DNA of 54,010 bases from Candidatus Sulfotelmatobacter sp. (lineage in GTDB: Bacteria > Acidobacteriota > Terriglobia > Terriglobales > Acidobacteriaceae), in contig JASHOH010000109.1 of NCBI GenBank assembly GCA_030041215.1, positions 1 through 54,010 of the forward strand, in the 5' to 3' direction. The notes beneath the pieces are model-generated. The model was not told where the DNA came from, did not search any database, and saw nothing but the letters and a program-made list of their open reading frames with translations. This document shows, piece after piece, positions 45,252 through 53,063 of the stretch (the first letter of the stretch is position 1; each line of letters opens with the position of its first letter). The translations under genes were made by a program, and so were the position numbers.

Positions 45252-46082
45252 ATGCCCGCGATTTCGACCACTGCCGTCTCTTCGCAGCGTGAAACGCGAG
45301 TGCCAACTGCTGACGACTCCCTCACGATTTGTGCGATCAGCATTGTGGCAGGCATCCTGACGAATATCCTGCACGAGGGCGTGGGGCACGGGCTTATCGA
45401 TTTGCTGACCGGAGCAAAGTCTGGCGTGCTCACGACGGTAGCGTGGTCAAGTGCCTTCGGTTCCCGTCTGGTCGAGGCAGGCGGAACTCTGGCAAATCTA
45501 GCGGCTGGGCTGATCTTTTGGTTCCTGCTGCGTAGTGCCAAGAATGCCTTAATGCCAACTCGTTACTTCCTGCTCATCAGTTATGCATTTAATTTGTTTA
45601 CCGGAACTGGTTACTTTTTCTTTTCAGGTGTAACCAATTTCGGAGATTGGGCGGCTGTGATTGCGGGGCTGCGTCCGCATTGGCTTTGGCGGGCACTGCT
45701 GGTGGTTGTGGGAGCGTCTTCGTACTTTTCCGCCGCGCTGGTTGTCGGGATCGGACTGGTGCGTCACGTTGGAGTCCCGCGAAACCAACAGAGGCGCTTG
45801 CGAAAATTGACCATCGTGCCGTACCTCTCCGCGGTTGTTCTAGCAAGCTTGGCGGGATTGCTGAATCCGCTTGGGATGCAACTTTTGTGGCAATCCGCGC
45901 TGCCCGCGACTGCTGGCGGTCAGAGCGGGCTGCTGTGGTTGCAATACTACATACCGCGAGGAACGGAGCCGGAGCGAGTGCCAGACCGACTTGCTCGTAG
46001 CTACATGTGGATCGTTGTGGCGGCTGTTTTGGCATTTGTCTATGTTGTCGTTCTGGGACGCGGAGTAACGCTGCACCGTTAG
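45252..46082 (+). CDS. Polytopic membrane protein with an HExxH motif (M50-peptidase-like)
   Basis: 276 residues, about seven hydrophobic segments. The first membrane segment contains NILHEGVGHGLIDLLTGA, with HEGVGH (H41, E42, H45) placed as the zinc motif of site-2/M50-type intramembrane peptidases. A later NLFTGTGYFFFSGVTNFGDW and LNPLGMQ may supply the third ligand region (an aspartate is in NFGDW), but this is not certain. AAGGAG lies four bases before the ATG. It would reside in the inner membrane. No partner or substrate is indicated, and its neighbours are a zinc-ribbon gene and a duplicated tail of that gene. Confidence 0.7.
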   Translation: MPAISTTAVSSQRETRVPTADDSLTICAISIVAGILTNILHEGVGHGLIDLLTGAKSGVLTTVAWSSAFGSRLVEAGGTLANLAAGLIFWFLLRSAKNALMPTRYFLLISYAFNLFTGTGYFFFSGVTNFGDWAAVIAGLRPHWLWRALLVVVGASSYFSAALVVGIGLVRHVGVPRNQQRRLRKLTIVPYLSAVVLASLAGLLNPLGMQLLWQSALPATAGGQSGLLWLQYYIPRGTEPERVPDRLARSYMWIVVAAVLAFVYVVVLGRGVTLHR

Positions 46083-46090
46083 GCGACATC

Positions 46091-46126
46091 CGATGGTCGC
46101 CGCATTCGCTCTGGTATGCGCAGTGA
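46091..46126 (+). pseudogene. Remnant of a second zinc-ribbon gene (3' tail only)
   Basis: Read as codons this is RWSPHSLWYAQ-stop, matching RWSPHSDWYAH-stop at 45150-45185 with 30 of 36 bases identical. Apart from the changed D/L codon the differences fall in third codon positions, as expected of two genes once under coding selection. Nothing else of the second copy remains upstream, where the M50-like gene ends. Confidence 0.65.
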
Positions 46127-46153
46127 CCGATTCCAATTCACGGTCGTCAGATT

Positions 46154-46336
46154 CTATAGCGTACCGATCCGTTCCCAGCCATTAGGGTAGGCCGTCACCA
46201 GACCGAGATCATCTACGACGATCTCAGCCGAGAATCCCGTGTTGCTTTCGTACCGATAGGCGTCTTTGGTAAGCCGCGTGTAACGTTGGGATAGTGGCTG
46301 AACCGCTGAACCGTAAGCTCGGCGAACCTGACCCAA
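46154..46336 (-). pseudogene. C-terminal remnant resembling a putative glycolipid-binding protein
   Basis: About 60 residues ending at a TAG at 46154. QPLSQRYTRLTKDAYRYES, SAEIVVDDLGLVTAYPNGWERIG resembles the C-terminal end of the putative glycolipid-binding family (PF06475), where PLxQRYTRL and YRYES...LVVDDxGLVxxYP recur. Upstream on this strand the frame closes with TAG after about six more codons, and the N-terminal two thirds of the family are absent. It is interpreted as decayed DNA in the island. The family call rests on memory of the pattern, so it needs a profile search. Confidence 0.45.
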
Positions 46337-46555
46337 GCGGCGACGATCCTAGGTCTTGCTTTTGCGCTCACGAATCGTAGCTCGATCACCAATCAGCACA
46401 TTTTGTGCAGGACACCACAAGACCAAAAAAAGCCGAGATGAATGAAGGAGCATCGCTCGATACTGTCGATAAAGAAACTGGCGCGGACTCAACGCATTCC
46501 GAGTCGTTGCAACTGATTTACATCATCCCGTCAGTGCTCGCGGCTTCGCACGCTG

Positions 46556-46852
46556 TCATGGAGCGCGGTGCGTCCGCATAAACTCATAGGCGGCGTGGAC
46601 GGTCTTGAAATCCTTTCGGACTTCATCATTCGCATGGTTCTCAGTATCGACAATCGCATATCCGCCTGAGCCGGCCCTCATCGGCAAAACAACATACCTC
46701 TTGTGCTCATTCCCATCGGCATCACGCCAGACGGCTTTGTCGTAAGAGGGGAAGTCGGGTCTCTCTTTAGGAGGTATTCTGCCTTCGGGAGTCTTCATAA
46801 ATCTCAGGCTGGGGATTCCTTTGTAGGATTTGCAACCCTCTCCAAGGATCAC
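46556..46852 (-). CDS. Hypothetical protein
   Basis: 98 residues from a GTG at 46852. An alternative start is the ATG at 46798 (MKTPEGRIPPKERP). The sequence DKAVWRDADGNEHKRYVVLPMRAGSGGYAIVDTENHANDEVRKDFKTVHAAYEFMRTH looks like real coding sequence, compact and mixed, with a possible beta-rich fold. No domain is recognised and there is no signal peptide. Its neighbours on both sides are gene remnants. Confidence 0.5.
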   Translation of the reverse strand: MILGEGCKSYKGIPSLRFMKTPEGRIPPKERPDFPSYDKAVWRDADGNEHKRYVVLPMRAGSGGYAIVDTENHANDEVRKDFKTVHAAYEFMRTHRAP

Positions 46853-46899
46853 TGCCTATCATAGCAACATAAGCCGCCATCGTTTTCGCCAGACTGGAA

Positions 46900-47046
46900 T
46901 CAGGCAGGCTTGCGACGGTGCCGGGATGTCGGACGGCGTGCCTCATGCGCGGTCACAAACTTGTGCGCCATGCCGAGCAAGTCCCGCAGGACATCGGGTG
47001 CGACGCGGGACAGGCGAACCAGCACCGCGCTCCGGATTACACTCAC
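46900..47046 (-). pseudogene. Short remnant or small ORF, resembling a C-terminal fragment
   Basis: From a GTG at 47046 this reads SVIRSAVLVRLSRVAPDVLRDLLGMAHKFV and ends RRPTSRHRRKPA at a TGA; the frame extends upstream as YTLKESFDHRA without a start. The pattern VLVRLSRVAPDVLRDLLGMAHKFV could be the end of an MmcQ/YjbR-like or similar protein, but this is uncertain. It is too short to be a complete protein of that family. Confidence 0.35.
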
Positions 47047-47583
47047 GGCGCGATGGTCAAAAGATTCCTTTAAGGTATAGCGGCCCGGCCCCTAGCCGCC
47101 GAGCGGCGGGTTGAGTGATACATTTCTGCACCCTGCGCGGAGCCGGGCAAATTCGGGAAGGTGGTATTCAGTTTTGATCCTCCGAGTGCTATTACAAGTA
47201 TTCCCACCTCTGTAGTCAGTGATCTCTATCACACGATCAGGGGGCTGATTTCTGCCGGATCGTTGTTGATAGAATCCCTGCCGCCTGCCGCTGAACGCCA
47301 GCCGTCATTGTTCCGCCTCGTGACGCCAATCGCCCCCATTTCTGGGTCTCCTCACCGCCGAGCAGGGGACAAACCACCACTGGTCAGAAAGGCTTCCGCC
47401 ACAGTAGCCGCAAGCGGCTGAATCCATTGACCCCAGAATTTCGGATTTTGCTGGTTCGGCGGGTAAAGGTTTTGAGCAGTAAGGCGGTTGCTGACATCCT
47501 TCCTTTCCCGGATTAGGGTGCTTGGACGCGACACTTCGCTCGGCTAGAAGGTCAGATCGTTCAGGCATAATTACTCTTTCGCT
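47047..47583. other. Mostly non-coding stretch before hen1
   Basis: No credible gene. A GC-rich hairpin-prone segment, CCGCCGAGCGGCGG, is at 47097-47110. On the minus strand a 112-residue frame (47305-47643) carries one CGYC pair but overlaps the start of hen1 and has no start signal or known domain. The 160 bases directly before hen1 are moderately AT-rich (TTCAGGCATAATTACTCTTTCGC) and may hold its promoter, but no clear -35/-10 pair is seen. Confidence 0.45.
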
Positions 47584-48984
47584 ATGCTTCTGACGATCAC
47601 GAACACTAACCCTCCGGCCACGGACTTGGGCTATCTGCTCCACAAGAACCCAAGCCGCGTGCAGACGTTCGAACTGTCATTCGGGAAAGCTCACGTCTTC
47701 TACCCTGAAGCGACGGCAGACCGTTGCACGGCTGCTCTTCTGCTTGATGTTGATCCAGTCGGTCTGGTTCGCACTCGGCGAGGACCTGCTGGCGAAGGGG
47801 GAATGCTAGATCAATATGTCAATGATCGCCCCTACGTCGCTTCTTCATTCATGAGTGTCGCCATCGCGAGGATTTTCAACTCTGCGCTGGCAGGCACCAG
47901 TAAAGGTCGCCCGGAACTGGTAAACACTCCGCTGCCTCTCTCGGCGCGTATCGCAGTATTGCCATGCCGTGGCGGTGAGGCGTTCTTGCGGCGTTTGTTT
48001 GAGCCGCTTGGTTATCAGGTCAAGGCAGAGCACCATCCGCTCGATGAGAAGTTCCCTGAATGGGGTGAAAGCTCTTATTACACCGTTGAGATCGCCAAGC
48101 AGGTTTCGTTGCAAGATTTGCTCACACATCTCTACGTTCTGATTCCAGTGCTCGATGCGGATAAACATTATTGGGTCGGGAAGGACGAGGTTGAAAAGCT
48201 GCTTCGCCATGGCGAAGGCTGGCTGCAAGCACACCCAGAGCGGGAGGCGATTGTAAGTCGATACCTGCGCGGATTCCGCAAACTGACGCGGGAAGCCTTG
48301 GCTCGGCTCACGGAGGATGAGTCCCTCGACCCCGATGCCGAACAGGAAACCAAGGAAGAGCAGGAACAGGCGATTGAGGCTCCCCTTCGGCTCCATGACG
48401 TTCGCCTCGATCAGGTTGCGGCGGAACTCAAGGCAAGTGGTGCAAAGCGAATTCTTGATCTTGGCTGTGGGGAAGGCAAGCTCATTAGGGAGCTTTTGAA
48501 AGACAGGCAATTTGACGAAATCCTCGGAATGGACGTTTCTTACCGGAGTCTCGAAACCGCAGCCGAACGCCTTCATTTAGACACATTGCCGCCGAAACAG
48601 AAAGAACGAATCAAACTGATTCAGGGATCACTTATGTACCGGGACAAAAGGCTGGCAGGATTCGACGCGGCTGTCGTGGTTGAAGTCATCGAGCATCTGG
48701 ACGAGCCTCGGCTGGCAGCTTTTGAGCGTGTACTGTTCGAATTCGCCCGTCCGCAGACGGCAGTCCTGACAACACCGAATGCCGAATACAACGCTAAATT
48801 CGAGACGTTACCCGCTGGGCAGTTTCGTCATCGTGACCACCGCTTCGAGTGGACACGCGAGCAGTTCCAGAATTGGGCGACCCGGATTGGAACGAAATTC
48901 GGCTACTCCGTAGTGTTCAAGCCTGTGGGCGAAGAGGATCAGAGACTCGGAGCGCCAACGCAGATGGGGGTCTTCCGTCTATGA
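47584..48984 (+). CDS. hen1: 3'-terminal RNA ribose 2'-O-methyltransferase Hen1
   Basis: 466 residues, the normal two-domain bacterial Hen1. The N-terminal domain (MLLTITNTNPPATDLGYLLH, SRVQTFELSFGKAHVFYPEA) binds and helps the ligase partner. The C-terminal methyltransferase has the SAM loop ILDLGCGEG (290-298), the metal-binding VVEVIEHLDEP (E367, E370, H371) and H416 in FRHRDHRFEW; these four positions match the manganese site of characterised bacterial Hen1. It methylates the 2'-OH of the 3'-terminal nucleotide of a cleaved RNA before sealing, which blocks further cleavage at the same site. Its TGA overlaps the ATG of pnkp (ATGA), so the two are translationally coupled. Confidence 0.95.
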   Translation: MLLTITNTNPPATDLGYLLHKNPSRVQTFELSFGKAHVFYPEATADRCTAALLLDVDPVGLVRTRRGPAGEGGMLDQYVNDRPYVASSFMSVAIARIFNSALAGTSKGRPELVNTPLPLSARIAVLPCRGGEAFLRRLFEPLGYQVKAEHHPLDEKFPEWGESSYYTVEIAKQVSLQDLLTHLYVLIPVLDADKHYWVGKDEVEKLLRHGEGWLQAHPEREAIVSRYLRGFRKLTREALARLTEDESLDPDAEQETKEEQEQAIEAPLRLHDVRLDQVAAELKASGAKRILDLGCGEGKLIRELLKDRQFDEILGMDVSYRSLETAAERLHLDTLPPKQKERIKLIQGSLMYRDKRLAGFDAAVVVEVIEHLDEPRLAAFERVLFEFARPQTAVLTTPNAEYNAKFETLPAGQFRHRDHRFEWTREQFQNWATRIGTKFGYSVVFKPVGEEDQRLGAPTQMGVFRL

Positions 48985-51536
48985 AGGTCACCATCCCCGA
49001 ACTCTCCCTCGTGCTGCTCGTCGGGCCTTCAGGCTGTGGCAAGTCTACGTTCGCTCGTCAGCATTTCAAGCCCACTGAGGTCTTGTCGTCCGACTACTGT
49101 CGCGGACTTGTCGCTGACAACGAGAATGACCAGAGCGCGACAAAAGATGCGTTCGAAGTCCTCCATTTCATCGCCCGGAAGCGTTTGGCTGCTGGAAGAC
49201 TGACTGTCATTGACGCCACGAACGTCCAGCCGGACTCGCGAAAACCGCTTGTTGCTTTAGCACGCGAGTTTCACGTCATGCCGATTGCTATCGTGCTCGA
49301 CTTTTCTGAAAAGCTCTGTCATGAGCGGAATCGGAACCGTCCAGACCGCGACTTCGGGCCGCACGTTGTGCGGAACCAATCTCAGCAGTTACGCCGCTCC
49401 CTTCGAGGGCTCGACCGCGAAGGTTTTAGGGGTGTGCATGTCTTCAAAACCCCTGAAGAGCTAGAGGGACTCGAAATTGAGCGGCAGCCGATGTGGACGA
49501 ATCGGCGCAACGAGCACGGGCCCTTCGACATCATCGGCGACATCCACGGCTGTTTCGATGAATTACAGGAATTGCTTGCGAATCTTGGATATTCGGTTGA
49601 AAAGAATGACGACGGTTACCGGGTCAAGACTCCTGAAGGTCGAAAGGCAATCTTTCTTGGCGATCTCGTGGATCGCGGGCCGAAGATTCCTGACGTTTTG
49701 AAGTTGGTGATGGGCATGGTCGGCAGTGGGACGGCGCTCTGCGTCCCCGGCAACCACGATATGAAGTTGCTGCAAAAACTGCGCGGGAAGGATGTGAAGA
49801 TCGCGCACGGTCTTGCCGATTCAATTGCGCAACTTGAGGCACAGCCACCCGACTTCAAGGGGAAGGTTGCTGATTTTATCGACGGCCTCATCAGCCACTA
49901 CGTCCTCGATGACGGAAAGCTGGTCGTTGCCCACGCGGGAATGAAGGAAGAGATGCAAGGACGTGGCTCTGGTGCGATCCGATCCTTTGCCCTCTTCGGG
50001 GAAACCACGGGCGAAACTGACGAATTCGGGCTCCCGGTTCGCTACAACTGGGCGGCGGACTATCGCGGAAAAGCATCTGTGGTGTACGGGCATACTCCTG
50101 TCTCAGAACCACAGTGGCTTAATCGCACGGTGAATATCGACACGGGCTGCGTATTCGGTGGAAAGCTCACTGGACTGCGCTACCCGGAAAAGGAATTCGT
50201 GTCCGTGCCAGCGCATCGGACGTACTACGAGCCCGCGAAGCCGCTCGTAGCTGCGCAGCCCGCATCAGATTTGTCTCAGCAGCACGAACAGGATGACGTT
50301 CTCGACATTGATGATGTCATCGGAAAGCGGATCATTGAAACGAGACTCCACGGGAACCTGACCGTTCGGGAAGAGAACGCCATAGCCGCTCTCGAAGCGA
50401 TGAGCCGCTTTGCAAGCAACCCGAAGTGGCTCATCTACCTGCCGCCCACAATGTCGCCGAGCGAGACCAGCAAGCAGGAAAGGTTGCTTGAACATCCCGC
50501 CGAAGCCTTTGCCTACTATCGGAAGGAACACGTCGAGAAGGTCATCTGTGAACAGAAGCACATGGGTTCACGAGCAGTCGTCATTGTCTGCCGCGATCAG
50601 AATGCTGCCCAGCGTCGGTTCGGAATCACGCAGGAAGAGATCGGCGTCTGCTACACACGGACGGGGAGACGGTTTTTCAACGACCGTGCACTGGAAAAGG
50701 AATTCCTCAGCCGTGTGCAGATGGCGGTTTCGAAATCGGGTCTCTGGGATGAACTCTTAACCGATTGGGTGTGCCTCGATTGCGAACTGATGCCTTGGTC
50801 TTCAAAAGCTCAGGATTTGCTGCGGCAACAATATGCACCGACAGGTGCGGCGGCTCGCGCTGGACTTGCAGACTCTATAGCTGCCTTGCACCGCACCAGT
50901 CAGCATGTACCAGAGGCTTCCGAACTAGCTCGACGCTACGAGGAGCGGCTAGAAATGGCGCGGCAATACGTCAAGGCATATCGCCAATATTGCTGGACTG
51001 TTCGGTCGCTGGCAGATTTGAAACTTGCCCCATTCCACCTGCTCGCCACGGAAGGTACAGTTCACATCGATAAAGATCACGTTTGGCACATTACGACGTT
51101 GGCTCGGTTGTGCTCTGCTGATCCTGAGCTACTCCTAGCAACACCGTACAAAGTGGTCGATCTGGGCGATGACAACAGCCAGCAAGAAGGGATTGCGTGG
51201 TGGGAAAAGTTGACTACCTCTGGAGGCGAGGGCATGGTTGTGAAGCCTCTCCAATTCGTTACTAGGAACAGGCGCGGCTTGATTCAACCTGCCGTAAAGT
51301 GCCGTGGGCGAGAGTACCTGCGCATCATTTATGGGCCGGAATACACGGCTCCTGAACATCTTGAACGCCTTCGTGCCAGAGGACTCGGTACGAAGCGGTC
51401 ATTAGCTTTGCGCGAGTTCACCCTTGGGATCGAAGCTCTCCAGCGATTCGTTGACCGCGATCCACTGAGACGTGTGCACGAATGCGTCTTTGGTGTGCTC
51501 GCGCTGGAAAGTGAGCCCGTTGATCCGAGGCTCTGA
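48981..51536 (+). CDS. pnkp: Polynucleotide kinase-phosphatase-ligase (Pnkp) of the RNA repair system
   Basis: 851 residues from the ATG at 48981; the frame to 48849 lies inside hen1. Domains: kinase at about 1-165 with P-loop GPSGCGKSTF (K21); phosphatase at about 175-420, calcineurin-like, with DIIGDIHGCFDEL, GDLVDRGP, VPGNHDMKLL, VVAHAGM and VYGHTPVSEP; ligase/adenylyltransferase at about 480-851 with adenylation lysine K526 in EQKHMGSRAVVIV, EGMVVKPLQFV and AVKCRGREYLRIIYGPEY. It heals and seals cut RNA: removes 2',3'-phosphates, phosphorylates the 5' end and, with Hen1, ligates. Length is close to the described bacterial Pnkp. Its substrate is probably ribotoxin-cut tRNA, which is known for the family, not shown here. 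Confidence 0.96.
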   Translation: MKVTIPELSLVLLVGPSGCGKSTFARQHFKPTEVLSSDYCRGLVADNENDQSATKDAFEVLHFIARKRLAAGRLTVIDATNVQPDSRKPLVALAREFHVMPIAIVLDFSEKLCHERNRNRPDRDFGPHVVRNQSQQLRRSLRGLDREGFRGVHVFKTPEELEGLEIERQPMWTNRRNEHGPFDIIGDIHGCFDELQELLANLGYSVEKNDDGYRVKTPEGRKAIFLGDLVDRGPKIPDVLKLVMGMVGSGTALCVPGNHDMKLLQKLRGKDVKIAHGLADSIAQLEAQPPDFKGKVADFIDGLISHYVLDDGKLVVAHAGMKEEMQGRGSGAIRSFALFGETTGETDEFGLPVRYNWAADYRGKASVVYGHTPVSEPQWLNRTVNIDTGCVFGGKLTGLRYPEKEFVSVPAHRTYYEPAKPLVAAQPASDLSQQHEQDDVLDIDDVIGKRIIETRLHGNLTVREENAIAALEAMSRFASNPKWLIYLPPTMSPSETSKQERLLEHPAEAFAYYRKEHVEKVICEQKHMGSRAVVIVCRDQNAAQRRFGITQEEIGVCYTRTGRRFFNDRALEKEFLSRVQMAVSKSGLWDELLTDWVCLDCELMPWSSKAQDLLRQQYAPTGAAARAGLADSIAALHRTSQHVPEASELARRYEERLEMARQYVKAYRQYCWTVRSLADLKLAPFHLLATEGTVHIDKDHVWHITTLARLCSADPELLLATPYKVVDLGDDNSQQEGIAWWEKLTTSGGEGMVVKPLQFVTRNRRGLIQPAVKCRGREYLRIIYGPEYTAPEHLERLRARGLGTKRSLALREFTLGIEALQRFVDRDPLRRVHECVFGVLALESEPVDPRL

Positions 51537-51544
51537 GGAACAAA

Positions 51545-52087
51545 ATGGCAACTCCGGAACTCACTCCTGACCAAACTGCGCAAGTCTCCGAACTGGTCGC
51601 CGAATACATTTCAGCACAGCGCGGGAAGTATGCGGCTCGCGCTGTCCCGGTGTCCGCGCAGCAAAGAGCGCCTCTGGAGGCATTCTTTGCGCGGGAAGTT
51701 CTCGACAATACCCGCATACTGGTGCTCGAAGGCGAGCGAGTGGCAAACCCAGACTTTTATCCGATGCTCCGAAGTTTGGGATTCACGAACCTGCCTGACC
51801 AATCTGCAATGGGTGCAATTACTTTCTGCGATGTTGTCGTTTCACACCAGCGATTCACGGCTGCTCTCTTATTTCACGAACTCGTTCATGTAGAGCAGTA
51901 TCGGCAACTCGGCATCCCACGATTTTCCGAACTTTACGTTCGTGGATTTCTGAATGGTGGCAGCTACGAGGCGATCCCGCTGGAAGTGAATGCGTATAAC
52001 CTTGAAGGTCGCTTTCGGCGTGATCCGCGCCGGGGGTTCTCGGTACAGGCGGACGTTGCGCAGTGGTCGGCTGAGGGCAGACTTTGA
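51545..52087 (+). CDS. Uncharacterised zincin-like protein (HExxH) in the RNA-repair operon
   Basis: 180 residues with GAGGAA five bases before the ATG, eight bases after the pnkp stop. The central helix AALLFHELVHVEQYRQLG has the HExxH zinc motif (H111, E112, H115). About 30 residues later, SYEAIPLEVNAYNLEGRFRRDPR offers E147 (or E142) as the third ligand, the arrangement of small metallopeptidases. The N-terminal half is helical and then beta-like (ARILVLEG... as RILVLEGERVANPDF). No signal peptide, so it acts in the cytoplasm. I cannot name a family. Its stop shares one base with the next start (TGATG). Place in the operon suggests a role with RNA repair, such as protein processing, but this is inference. 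Confidence 0.72.
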   Translation: MATPELTPDQTAQVSELVAEYISAQRGKYAARAVPVSAQQRAPLEAFFAREVLDNTRILVLEGERVANPDFYPMLRSLGFTNLPDQSAMGAITFCDVVVSHQRFTAALLFHELVHVEQYRQLGIPRFSELYVRGFLNGGSYEAIPLEVNAYNLEGRFRRDPRRGFSVQADVAQWSAEGRL

Positions 52088-52737
52088 TGACCCGCGCTGA
52101 ACAACTCATCTCTGCGGTACAGCAATCGGGATTCCCCTACCTCGATAGCCTGATTCACCTGTTCGTGGGCGGCAGCGAACTGCATGGCGCAAAGGTGAAG
52201 AACACCGATGATCTGGATATTTACGGCGTCTATCTGGAACCGCCAGAACTCGTGCTTGGGCTGGACAAGAAGGATTTCTATGTCTGGAGCACCGCTGGGA
52301 ACGAGCGCCAAAATGGACCGGACGACATTGACGTGTGCCTCTATTCTCTTCGGAAGTGGGCAGGACTGGCGGCAAAAGGGAATCCAACCGCACTGCATTT
52401 CTTGTTCTCCCGCGACTATGCACCGAGCCCTGAACCGTGGAAGAAGGTGCTCAAGCACAAAGATATTTTCCTCTCACGCCAAGCAGCCACTCAGTTTCGT
52501 GGCTTCGCTGAAGCGCAGCTTCGACGTTTACAGGGGATCGGGACTGTCCTCGCGGTCGTTCCCCTGCCATCGGCAGCAGAGCGCCGACGCCGCGAAGTCA
52601 TGCTGGCACGAGTCATGCTCGTCGCGATAGACCACATCGTCTCAGGCGAGGGACTGGGATTGGAAACGGCCCGCGATCTGGTTCGCGAGGTCGAGCATAC
52701 GTACCCGGAGTTAGCGGCAGAGCGTGGTGAACTGTGA
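52087..52737 (+). CDS. RlaP-like DNA polymerase beta-superfamily nucleotidyltransferase
   Basis: 216 residues from the ATG at 52087, overlapping the preceding stop by one base. The nucleotidyltransferase fold is marked by FVGGSELHGAKVKNTDDLDIYGVYLEP: the GGS loop (G29, S30) and the catalytic carboxylates D42 and D44 in DDLDIYG. A basic C-terminal half follows (FRGFAEAQLRRLQGIG, ARVMLVAIDHIVSGEG). The pattern fits the RlaP family (RNA repair pathway DNA polymerase beta family), which is predicted to add nucleotides to RNA 3' ends. The operon placement behind hen1-pnkp supports that reading. Its actual activity has not been shown here. Confidence 0.75.
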   Translation: MTRAEQLISAVQQSGFPYLDSLIHLFVGGSELHGAKVKNTDDLDIYGVYLEPPELVLGLDKKDFYVWSTAGNERQNGPDDIDVCLYSLRKWAGLAAKGNPTALHFLFSRDYAPSPEPWKKVLKHKDIFLSRQAATQFRGFAEAQLRRLQGIGTVLAVVPLPSAAERRRREVMLARVMLVAIDHIVSGEGLGLETARDLVREVEHTYPELAAERGEL

Positions 52738-53063
52738 GCGAGCAGTCACCCGTCATTGACTAAGATTCGCAACGTTGCCCGCCTGACGAGTTCGCCAAAT
52801 TTCCGAAGTGACAAATTTCGTCAATCCCTTCTTATTTGAGTCGAAAAGACGCTCTGTAAGCCGTCTTTGGTCTTATTCGCTGCGCGAAAGCCCTCGATAA
52901 GCTTCGAAGCCGCATCGTAGTTGAATCGCGAGCCGTTTTGCTCACGGCCCACATCATACGAATTGAGGCGGCGGTGACGCTGGGAAATCGCAGCAGCTTC
53001 CCGGCCCCACGCACCGGGCGCGTGGAGACGAAACACCGGCATACCTGACCCAAGGAGATCAAA
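52738..53063. other. Intergenic stretch between the nucleotidyltransferase and methyltransferase genes
   Basis: About 325 bases. A hairpin CCACGC (53007-53012) / GCGTGG (53020-53025) with a 7-base loop lies 40 bases before the methyltransferase ATG, perhaps a terminator or leader structure. A minus-strand frame (52821-53010) reads GREAAAISQRHRRLNSYD and looks partly protein-like but continues antisense into the methyltransferase gene; it is not accepted. Confidence 0.4.

Noticed and set aside
46438-46581. 47-residue plus-strand ORF (MNEGASLDTVDKETGADS)
   Set aside because: Short, overlaps the end of the opposite gene at 46556 and has no recognisable domain; could be real but is not supported.
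46830-47114. 94-residue plus-strand ORF
   Set aside because: Antisense to the remnant at 46900-47046 and rich in Arg/Pro shadow sequence.
47305-47643. 112-residue minus-strand ORF with one CGYC
   Set aside because: Overlaps the start of hen1 in antisense and has no start signal or second cysteine pair in a clear zinc motif.
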